A stretch of 5,433 nucleotides of DNA from the NCBI GenBank assembly GCA_025455225.1, contig JALOMY010000210.1, positions 1-5,433 on the forward strand, given 5' to 3'. Source of the DNA: Cyclobacteriaceae bacterium. Lineage in GTDB: Bacteria; Bacteroidota; Bacteroidia; Cytophagales; Cyclobacteriaceae. Of the stretch, positions 1 to 5,433 are shown in pieces. Position 1 is the stretch's first letter, and the number at the start of each line of letters is the position of its first letter. The notes under the pieces were generated by a model that was not told where the DNA came from, did no database searches, and saw only the letters and a program-made list of their open reading frames with translations. The translations under genes and the position numbers were made by a program.

Positions 1-567
1 GTTAACTGGACACCTTATGGATATGCCGGTCTTGCAGTTTTTCATCATAATCCGCAAGCCCAGGTTCCGGAAACCGATTTACTGGGTCAGGCTTTCAGCG
101 ATGCAGGAGAGTGGGTTGACTTGCAGCCTTTAGAAACAGAAGGCAAATCATACAATTTGTACCAGTTTGCTATACCATTTGGAATTGGTGTGCGTTTTAG
201 ACTTGCCGATCTTATGGATATCTCAGCTGAATTTGGATTTCGTTACACATTTACCGATTACCTGGATGACGTAAGCGGTAACTACATTGACCTGAATACG
301 TTCGGAAGTGACGAGAAAGCCAAGGCATTGTCTTACCGATCGAATGAAATAGCATTAGGTGAAAGCACGGCAATCGTAGATGAAATTATTGCAAACCGAT
401 ATACAGGATATACCGGTTTTACAACCGTTCAGGGTTACGGACATGTAAATAACAATGGCACTCCCAACTTACGCGGCAAATCTGATGATCGCGACATATT
501 AATGCTCACCACAATCCGGCTGAATTATATCCTTGCCAAGAATTACAATCGAGCCAAGTTCAGATGA
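1..567 (+). CDS. DUF6089 family outer-membrane beta-barrel protein (PorG-like), 5'-truncated by window edge
   Basis: The frame is open from the first base to TGA at 565-567, giving 188 visible residues; the start codon and signal peptide lie upstream. A TTG at 121 lies inside the conserved region and is not a credible start. Visible features are alternating polar/aromatic beta-strand segments, the block IPFGIGVRF (visible residues 58-66) and DYLDD (86-90). These align with ALPFGGGFKY and DYLDN in the next gene, so the two are paralogs; by that alignment roughly 115-120 residues are missing here. The protein differs from its neighbour in a long loop of about 70 residues between DYLDD and the last strand, and in a basic tail ending KNYNRAKFR. 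The fold implies an outer-membrane location. DUF6089 includes PorG of the type IX secretion system, but assigning that role here is inference. The stop overlaps the next start (ATGA), suggesting co-transcription and translational coupling. Confidence 0.85.
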   Translation, partial: VNWTPYGYAGLAVFHHNPQAQVPETDLLGQAFSDAGEWVDLQPLETEGKSYNLYQFAIPFGIGVRFRLADLMDISAEFGFRYTFTDYLDDVSGNYIDLNTFGSDEKAKALSYRSNEIALGESTAIVDEIIANRYTGYTGFTTVQGYGHVNNNGTPNLRGKSDDRDILMLTTIRLNYILAKNYNRAKFR

Positions 568-1244
568 GAATTAGAACCTTACTTGCGGGTATTGTATTTA
601 CATTGTTTTATACTTCAACTTTTGCGCAACGCTCAGAGGTTGGTTTTGGCCTGGGGACTTTTAATTATACCGGTGATTTAACCCGAACGTACCGACTCGC
701 GAATTCAAGTCCGGCTGGAACAATATTCTATCGTAATAATGTAAGCAACGTAGTCAGCGTACGCGCAACCATAACAGCCGGGCAATTAAAGGGTGAGGAA
801 ACACCGATTGATGCTTTTGCGGCAGAACGAGGTGCTTCTTTCAATACTTTTCTGTTTGAAACGAGCCTTGGTTTTGAATATCATTTTCTGAACTGGAGAG
901 ATGACAAACGACCTATGCGTTACACACCTTATCTCTTTGCCGGTTTTGGTTTGTTTGGCATTTCCGGATATGAAAATAAACCGGAGGAATACAGTAATGT
1001 GCAGGTTGCTCTTCCCTTTGGAGGTGGCTTCAAATACATAATGAACCCCAAACTCTACTTGTCATTCGAGCTGGGCATTCGTAAAACCTTCTTCGATTAC
1101 CTGGACAACATATCTGAAGGCGACCAAACGGTTAAAAATTTTCAGTACGGTAATCCAAATGATTTTGACAACTACTTTTTTGTAGGCATTACCCTTACAC
1201 GTACCTTCTATGACATTCCCTGCCCCACAAACCCCTATAAGTAA
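564..1244 (+). CDS. DUF6089 family outer-membrane beta-barrel protein, PorG-like, complete
   Basis: A 226-residue protein starts at ATG 564, overlapping the preceding stop by four bases. The start is supported by an immediate signal peptide: basic MRIR, a hydrophobic core at residues 5-16, and probable signal peptidase I cleavage at TFA|Q (21/22). The mature part has the short amphipathic strands of a small 8-10-strand barrel: GFGLGTFNYTGDL (27-39), PYLFAGFGLFG (122-132), ALPFGGGFKY (149-158), LSFELGIRKTFFDYLDN (166-182) and a final strand FFVGITLTRTF (205-215). It ends with a short CPTNPYK tail containing the protein's only Cys. Length and position directly upstream of uppS-bamA-ompH match what I recall for PorG of Porphyromonas gingivalis, an outer-membrane component of the type IX secretion system. 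It could instead be a DUF6089 protein with another envelope role, since no T9SS gene is visible in this window. Its most likely promoter lies upstream of the window. Confidence 0.88.
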   Translation: MRIRTLLAGIVFTLFYTSTFAQRSEVGFGLGTFNYTGDLTRTYRLANSSPAGTIFYRNNVSNVVSVRATITAGQLKGEETPIDAFAAERGASFNTFLFETSLGFEYHFLNWRDDKRPMRYTPYLFAGFGLFGISGYENKPEEYSNVQVALPFGGGFKYIMNPKLYLSFELGIRKTFFDYLDNISEGDQTVKNFQYGNPNDFDNYFFVGITLTRTFYDIPCPTNPYK

Positions 1245-1282
1245 AGGGTGTGGTGGTTTAGTGAAAGTTATTTAAAATCAGC

Positions 1283-1290
1283 TATTTTTG
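1283..1290 (+). promoter_or_regulatory. Bacteroidota -7 promoter element (TAnnTTTG) for uppS
   Basis: TATTTTTG matches the Bacteroidota sigma-ABfr -7 consensus TAnnTTTG exactly. It lies in the only sizeable gap of the window (1245-1297). The expected -33 TTG-type element is weak; the nearest candidate is TTTAG at 1257-1261, giving a spacer of 21 bases. The element ends 7 bases before the GTG start of uppS, so transcription would begin at or just before the start codon. It would give uppS-bamA-ompH its own promoter, apart from the DUF6089 pair. A chance match in AT-rich intergenic DNA cannot be excluded. Confidence 0.55.
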
Positions 1291-1297
1291 GCCCCTT

Positions 1298-2050
1298 GTG
1301 TCTTCTTTCAAAGACTATATTGACCTGAATAACCTGCCTCGGCACATTGCTGTAATTATGGACGGCAATGGAAGATGGGCTAAAAAGAAAGGCGCCATGC
1401 GCATTTTTGGTCATCGCAATGCTGTTCAGGCGGTTCGGGATTCAATTGAGGGGTGCGGTGAGTTAGGGGTAAAATTTCTTACGCTTTATGCATTTTCCAC
1501 AGAAAACTGGTCAAGACCTAAGGAGGAGATTGAAGGGCTGATGGAATTATTGGTAAATACCTTAAAGCAGGAAATTAAATCGTTGATGGAGAATAACGTA
1601 AAACTAATTACCATCGGTGATACATCTCATCTTCCGGCAGATTGCCAGCAAAATCTTGCCTGGGCCATTGACAAAACCCGGCATAATACAGGCCTAACAG
1701 TTATTCTGGCATTAAGCTACAGCGGCCGATGGGAAATTGTTCAGGCGGTGAAACAGATCGCAGAAGAAATTAAGAATGGTAAAACGAAGCCATCAGAAGT
1801 GACTGAAAAAATGATTGAACATCACCTGCAAACATCTGGTATACCTGACCCTGAGTTGCTCATAAGAACCAGTGGTGAAATGCGGGTCAGTAATTTTTTA
1901 CTCTGGCAGATTGCCTATACAGAACTTTATATAACACCCACTCTCTGGCCGGATTTTCGAAAAGAGAACTTATACGAAGCCATATGGTCTTACCAAAAAC
2001 GTGAAAGAAGGTTTGGGAAAACAAGTGAACAACTGAATACGGTAAGTTGA
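1298..2050 (+). CDS. uppS: Isoprenyl transferase / undecaprenyl diphosphate synthase (cis-prenyltransferase)
   Basis: This 250-residue cytosolic enzyme condenses isopentenyl diphosphate units onto farnesyl diphosphate in cis, making the C55 carrier-lipid precursor for peptidoglycan and surface glycans. The family signature HIAVIMDGNGRWA (16-28) is intact. Every key E. coli UppS residue is present at a constant offset of four: D22 (catalytic, E. coli D26), H39 (H43), N70 (N74), R73 (R77), E77 (E81), R190 (R194), R196 (R200) and E209 (E213). Other family blocks are FSTENWSRP (66-74), ALSYSGRWE (138-146) and RTSGEMRVSNFLLWQ (190-204). The GTG at 1298 is chosen because it gives the usual short lead-in before LPRHIAVIMDGN; the only later in-frame start candidate is the Met of MDGNG itself, inside the catalytic motif. 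No ribosome-binding site is visible. The TGA stop abuts the bamA ATG with no spacer, implying coupled translation. Exact chain length cannot be read from sequence. Confidence 0.97.
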   Translation: MSSFKDYIDLNNLPRHIAVIMDGNGRWAKKKGAMRIFGHRNAVQAVRDSIEGCGELGVKFLTLYAFSTENWSRPKEEIEGLMELLVNTLKQEIKSLMENNVKLITIGDTSHLPADCQQNLAWAIDKTRHNTGLTVILALSYSGRWEIVQAVKQIAEEIKNGKTKPSEVTEKMIEHHLQTSGIPDPELLIRTSGEMRVSNFLLWQIAYTELYITPTLWPDFRKENLYEAIWSYQKRERRFGKTSEQLNTVS

Positions 2051-4735
2051 ATGAGACATTGTATACTGCTTTTTATTCTCCTGGCTATTGGGTTCGATGG
2101 CATTGCTCAGTTCAGAAGAAGCCGCGAACGTACCAGTAACGTTACCGATGCCAATTTAAACTATACTAATCCTGCAGAATATTTAATTGCCGGAATCGAA
2201 GTAACCGGGTTGAATATCCTGGATAAAAATGCGATGATCTCCCTTACCGGCCTTCGGGTGGGAGATAAGATAAAAATTCCAGGTGATGCAATTTCCAATG
2301 CCATTCGCAGGCTGTGGAATCATGGGCTGGTTGGTGATGTAACCATTCGGGTTCAAAAAATCGAAGGAGAAAATGTCTGGCTTCAGATTATGCTCGCTGA
2401 ACGCCCAAGGCTTACCAATTTTTATTTTACAGGAATTAATAAATCGCAGGAGTCGTCTCTGAAAGAAGAATTAAACCTGATCCGCGGCAAAATAGTTAAC
2501 GATGCCATGCTGCGTAATACTGAAATTGCAGTTAAAAAGTATTTTGTAAAGAAAGGATTTCTCAATACAGAAGTTAAAATCGTACAGGAACGAGATACAC
2601 TTCAAACTGACGGTATACGTTTGAAAATTGCGGTTAACCCTAAGTCCAAAGTAAGAATCAACAAAATAGACATTGAAGGGAATGTAAGTGTATCCGATGA
2701 CCGGATTAAAAGCCGGATGAAAAAAACAAAAGAGTATCCTCGGGTAATACTTCACCGTACCCTATTAACCAACCTCCTGGGATTCAAATCGGGCCGCACC
2801 AGGGAATTTTTCAAATCTTCCTATAACGTAACCTGGCCTGAAGTAAAATCCTTCCTTAATGAAAACATTAAGCTGAATGTCTTCCAGGGATCTAAATTCA
2901 TCCAGTCCGAATTTGATGAAGACAAAAAGAAAATCATAGAGTTCTACAATTCACGTGGCTACCGTGATGCCGATGTCCTTCAGGATACGATCTATAATTT
3001 TAACAACAAGTCAATCAACATTACGCTTAACGTTGAAGAAGGTCCCAAATATTACTTCCGCAATATCATCTGGACCGGAAATTTTATTCATTCCGACAAG
3101 ACGTTAAACGCCATTCTGGGAATTAAAAAAGGTGATGTCTATAACCGGGAAATGATTGAAAGAAAGAAAACTTTTAACCCAAAAGGGCCTGATATCAGTG
3201 GATTGTATATGGATGATGGATACCTGTTCTTCCAAATCGATGATGTTGAGGTGGCAGTGGCTGGAGACTCTATCGATGTTGAAATGCGTATTCGCGAAGG
3301 AGACCAGGCAACCATTAATGAAGTTACCATCTCCGGTAACGACCGGACCAGCGATCACGTAATCCGCAGGGAACTTTCAACTTTGCCAGGTCAGAAGTTC
3401 AGAAGATCAGACATAATACGTACGCAGCAGAAACTGGGTCAATTAGGCTATTTCAATCCTCAAACAATTGCACCGAATCTGCAGCCAAACCCTGCGAATG
3501 CAACGGTAGATGTAGATTGGAAAGTGGAGGAGCAATCTAATGACCAGATTGAACTTTCAGGCGGTTGGGGAGGCGCCTTTGGATTTGTGGGAACGCTCGG
3601 CTTAACCTTCAATAACTTTTCTCTGCGTAACATTCCGCATCCTAAAAAATGGCGTCCGCTTCCGGTTGGAGATGGCCAACGGCTATCCTTACGCATGCAG
3701 GCCAACGGAAGAAACTTCCAAAACTACAGCATTTCGTTTACTGAGCCTTGGCTGGGAGGGCGTAAACCGCAATCCCTTACTGTAAGCGCCAACAAATCCA
3801 TTTCCAGATTTGCAGGGCAAGGCGCCACCAACTTCTATGATCTTAACTCCACATTAAAAGTTGATAACATCTCAATAGGTGTAGGGAAAGTGTTAGAGTG
3901 GCCCGATAATTATTTCACTCTTACCAATGCATTATCATACTCGGTCTATACGCTCGTTAATGCGCCCAATTATATTCCGGGATGTCCGGATTGTATAAGC
4001 AACAGCCTTACCTTAAATACAACACTTGCACGCAGAAGCGTGGATAATCCCATGTATCCTTCACAGGGCTCCGACATTTCTTTGAGTGCAACTTTTACTC
4101 CTCCGTATTCCCGATGGAGCAGCCTTGATTATGAAACTGCAACACCTCAGGAATTAAATAAATGGGTTGAGTATTACAAAGTAATGTTCGATTCGAAGTT
4201 TTATGTTTCCCTTGACCGGAAGAACAAGCTGGTATTGGAAGCAAAAGCTCACTTTGGCTTTATCGGTCGCTACAGCTCGAATTTAGATTATACACCTTTT
4301 GAAAGGTTCTTTATGGGTGGTGCGGGTTTAGCAGGTGGATTTGGAGCTTTTGTACTCGGTCAGGATATTATTGCCTTGCGTGGTTACGAAGACAACCAAA
4401 TTACACCTCCTTACAGTGCCCTGGAGGGATCCATCCGCGGTGGAATTGTTTACGATAAATTCGGTTTAGAATTACGATACCCTGTAACAACGGGCAGCAC
4501 TGCTACCATTTATGGACTAATCTTTGCTGAAGCAGGAAACAACTGGAACAATTACCAGGATTTTAATCCGTTTAGTATGTATAAAACTGCAGGATTTGGC
4601 GCCCGTATTTTCATGCCTGCGTTCGGCTTAATTGGCTTGAACTGGGGATATGGATTCGATTCATTCCCGCTCGGCAGCAACAATCCGGTTAGTGGAGCCA
4701 AGTTCCAGTTCACTATTGGTCAGCAAATCCGTTAA
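2051..4735 (+). CDS. bamA: Outer membrane protein assembly factor BamA (Omp85 family)
   Basis: This 894-residue protein is the core of the beta-barrel assembly machine, inserting barrel proteins into the outer membrane. A signal peptide (1-19) ends at GIA|Q. Five periplasmic POTRA domains follow at about 44-118, 120-199, 202-330, 333-415 and 421-495, each with the expected beta-alpha-alpha-beta-beta pattern and glycine turns such as VTGLN, IEGNV and ISGND. POTRA3 is enlarged by an insertion at about 225-285. The C-terminal barrel covers about 498-894 and contains the loop-6 RGY motif (R777-Y779), equivalent to VRGF/Y in other Omp85 proteins. The only Cys residues of the mature chain form CPDC (645-648) in a predicted surface loop. 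The C-terminus reads FQFTIGQQIR, ending in Arg rather than an aromatic residue. The start immediately follows the uppS stop and gives a good signal peptide. Length is within the range expected for Bacteroidota BamA. Downstream ompH genes fit a chaperone-insertase operon. Confidence 0.96.
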   Translation: MRHCILLFILLAIGFDGIAQFRRSRERTSNVTDANLNYTNPAEYLIAGIEVTGLNILDKNAMISLTGLRVGDKIKIPGDAISNAIRRLWNHGLVGDVTIRVQKIEGENVWLQIMLAERPRLTNFYFTGINKSQESSLKEELNLIRGKIVNDAMLRNTEIAVKKYFVKKGFLNTEVKIVQERDTLQTDGIRLKIAVNPKSKVRINKIDIEGNVSVSDDRIKSRMKKTKEYPRVILHRTLLTNLLGFKSGRTREFFKSSYNVTWPEVKSFLNENIKLNVFQGSKFIQSEFDEDKKKIIEFYNSRGYRDADVLQDTIYNFNNKSINITLNVEEGPKYYFRNIIWTGNFIHSDKTLNAILGIKKGDVYNREMIERKKTFNPKGPDISGLYMDDGYLFFQIDDVEVAVAGDSIDVEMRIREGDQATINEVTISGNDRTSDHVIRRELSTLPGQKFRRSDIIRTQQKLGQLGYFNPQTIAPNLQPNPANATVDVDWKVEEQSNDQIELSGGWGGAFGFVGTLGLTFNNFSLRNIPHPKKWRPLPVGDGQRLSLRMQANGRNFQNYSISFTEPWLGGRKPQSLTVSANKSISRFAGQGATNFYDLNSTLKVDNISIGVGKVLEWPDNYFTLTNALSYSVYTLVNAPNYIPGCPDCISNSLTLNTTLARRSVDNPMYPSQGSDISLSATFTPPYSRWSSLDYETATPQELNKWVEYYKVMFDSKFYVSLDRKNKLVLEAKAHFGFIGRYSSNLDYTPFERFFMGGAGLAGGFGAFVLGQDIIALRGYEDNQITPPYSALEGSIRGGIVYDKFGLELRYPVTTGSTATIYGLIFAEAGNNWNNYQDFNPFSMYKTAGFGARIFMPAFGLIGLNWGYGFDSFPLGSNNPVSGAKFQFTIGQQIR

Positions 4736-4738
4736 AAA

Positions 4739-5275
4739 ATGAGGTTTTACCTTATTACAATATTTTTTCTCATTTTCGGCCTGAATTTTGTCCAGGCACA
4801 GAGGTTCGGTTATATCGATACGGATTTCATTCTGAATAAAATGCCGGAATACAAAAAGGCCCAGGATGAAATCAACCGGTTATCCGAACTGTGGGAAAAG
4901 GAAGTGCAGGAGATGGCCAAACAAATTGAAGGTATGTACAGCGCCCTGCAAGCCGAGCAGGTACTGCTCACCGAAGAAATGAAGAAAGAACGCACGGAAC
5001 AAATCCGTAAGAAGGAGTCTGAAATGAAAGAGTATCAGAAAAAAGTTTTCGGATTCGGAGGTTTGTTCTTTCTTAAAAAGCAGGAGTTGATAAAACCCAT
5101 TCAGGATAAAGTCTGGGATGCAGTCGATAAAGTAGCCAAACAAAATAACCTGGCTATTGTGTTTGATAAATCGGGCGAGCTGGTAATGATATACACCGAT
5201 CCCCGGTACGACTATACCGATTTTGTTTTGGATGAATTGGGTCTGGGTGACCCGAACGATAAGATTAAAAATTAA
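4739..5275 (+). CDS. OmpH/Skp family periplasmic chaperone (first of tandem pair)
   Basis: This 178-residue protein has a clear signal peptide with cleavage at VQA|Q (20/21). The mature protein opens with RFGYIDTDFILNKMPEYKKA (22-41), the family's N-terminal strand and helix start. A highly charged alpha-helical stretch at about 36-102, rich in E, K and Q, would form one of the tentacle arms that Skp trimers use to cage unfolded outer-membrane proteins. The helix-turn FGFGGLFFLKKQELIKP (104-120) and the returning helix plus strand to LAIVFDKSG (138-146) complete the OmpH fold. An acidic C-terminal tail (about 154-171, YDYTDFVLDELGLGD) follows. The start lies three A bases after the bamA stop in an A-rich leader typical of Bacteroidota initiation regions, so it is almost certainly on the bamA transcript. 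Its expected role is delivering outer-membrane clients, perhaps including the DUF6089 barrels, to BamA. Confidence 0.93.
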   Translation: MRFYLITIFFLIFGLNFVQAQRFGYIDTDFILNKMPEYKKAQDEINRLSELWEKEVQEMAKQIEGMYSALQAEQVLLTEEMKKERTEQIRKKESEMKEYQKKVFGFGGLFFLKKQELIKPIQDKVWDAVDKVAKQNNLAIVFDKSGELVMIYTDPRYDYTDFVLDELGLGDPNDKIKN

Positions 5276-5298
5276 TAACCTGAATAAATATAATCGTG

Positions 5299-5433
5299 AT
5301 GAAAAAAATAGTTTTACTGGTTGTGTTTGCCTCAGTGGCAATCTTTACGCAAGCTCAGACTACAACCAAGATTGGCTTCGCAGACGTTGAATACATCTTC
5401 AGCCAGATGCCGGAAGCAAAACAAATTGAAACT
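5299..5433 (+). CDS. OmpH/Skp family periplasmic chaperone (second of tandem pair), 3'-truncated by window edge
   Basis: Only the first 45 residues are inside the window and the frame is open to the last base. The start is ATG 5299; a GTG directly before it (5296) is in frame but less likely. A signal peptide (MKK, hydrophobic core 4-16) ends at TQA|Q (19/20). The mature start KIGFADVEYIFSQMPEAKQ aligns with RFGYIDTDFILNKMPEYKK of the preceding gene: shared G, D, I and the MPE turn before the first coiled-coil helix. It is therefore a diverged paralog, not a recent copy. The 23-base gap from the previous stop (5276-5298) is A/T-rich, with no TAnnTTTG element or terminator-like hairpin, so the gene probably belongs to the same operon. 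Family membership rests on a short stretch but is supported by the context, since tandem ompH genes after bamA are common in Bacteroidota. Confidence 0.85.
   Translation, partial: MKKIVLLVVFASVAIFTQAQTTTKIGFADVEYIFSQMPEAKQIET

Noticed and set aside
150..158. TACAATTTG inside the first gene as a possible -7 promoter element.
   Set aside because: It has three bases rather than two between TA and TTTG, lies within coding sequence, and is far from any gene start.
121..567. TTG at 121 as the true start of the first gene.
   Set aside because: The same frame is open to base 1 and encodes homologous DUF6089 sequence upstream (for example TPYGYAGLAVF, matching TPYLFAGFGLF in the next gene); starting at 121 would cut a conserved strand and leave no signal peptide.
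1225..1253. Imperfect hairpin across the stop codon of the second DUF6089 gene: CCACA (1225-1229) with TGTGG (1249-1253), and CCC (1232-1234) with GGG (1246-1248), as a possible terminator.
   Set aside because: The stem is short and bulged, the loop is 11 bases, and only TTT follows (1257-1259) rather than a T-run. It is too weak to call a terminator, though partial attenuation before uppS is possible.
2051..2110. BamA signal peptide containing Cys4 as a possible lipoprotein signal.
   Set aside because: The Cys precedes the hydrophobic core and there is no lipobox; a GIA|Q signal peptidase I site is present instead.
2471..3705. Several short open frames on both strands inside bamA (minus strand at 2471-2755, 3104-3358, 3139-3330 and 3460-3705; plus strand at 3156-3362).
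   Set aside because: All lie within the continuous BamA reading frame, lack recognisable motifs, and are explained as shadow frames.
4880..5341. Minus-strand open frame of 153 codons across the first ompH gene.
   Set aside because: It lies opposite a well-supported OmpH gene, has no recognisable domain, and has a low-complexity Phe/Leu-rich composition expected from the antisense of a Lys/Glu-rich coiled coil.

Overview
The window reads as ordinary chromosomal sequence from a member of the Bacteroidota, most likely a Cytophagales-type bacterium. The evidence is: genes lacking clear Shine-Dalgarno sites and preceded by A-rich leaders, a TAnnTTTG promoter element, signal peptides cleaved just before Gln, DUF6089/PorG-like proteins (a Bacteroidota family), and a gene order familiar from this phylum (DUF6089/porG-like, uppS, bamA, ompH, ompH). 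The phylum call is strong; the order-level call is inference.

All six genes lie on the + strand with almost no spare DNA. Positions 1-567 hold the 3' part of one DUF6089 outer-membrane beta-barrel gene. It overlaps by ATGA a second, complete DUF6089 gene (564-1244). A 53-base gap (1245-1297) follows, carrying a Bacteroidota-type promoter element. Then come uppS (1298-2050, GTG start), bamA (2051-4735, starting on the base after the uppS stop), a first OmpH/Skp chaperone gene (4739-5275, 3 bases after bamA) and the beginning of a second OmpH/Skp gene (5299 to the window end). No stretch over 300 bases lacks a gene, and no RNA gene, mobile element, CRISPR array or long repeat was seen.

The genes form an envelope-building cluster. 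UppS makes the polyprenyl carrier lipid for peptidoglycan and surface polysaccharides. BamA inserts beta-barrel proteins into the outer membrane. The OmpH/Skp proteins are periplasmic holdases that would feed BamA. The two DUF6089 proteins are predicted outer-membrane barrels, i.e. probable BamA clients; their family includes PorG of the type IX secretion system, whose gene in Porphyromonas gingivalis sits, from memory, in the same place upstream of uppS-bamA-ompH.

No wholly new system is evident. The points most worth a second look are a probable leaderless or near-leaderless GTG-started uppS transcript, the tandem diverged DUF6089 pair, and several BamA peculiarities: an enlarged POTRA3, a lone CPDC motif in a predicted surface loop, and a C-terminus ending in Arg.
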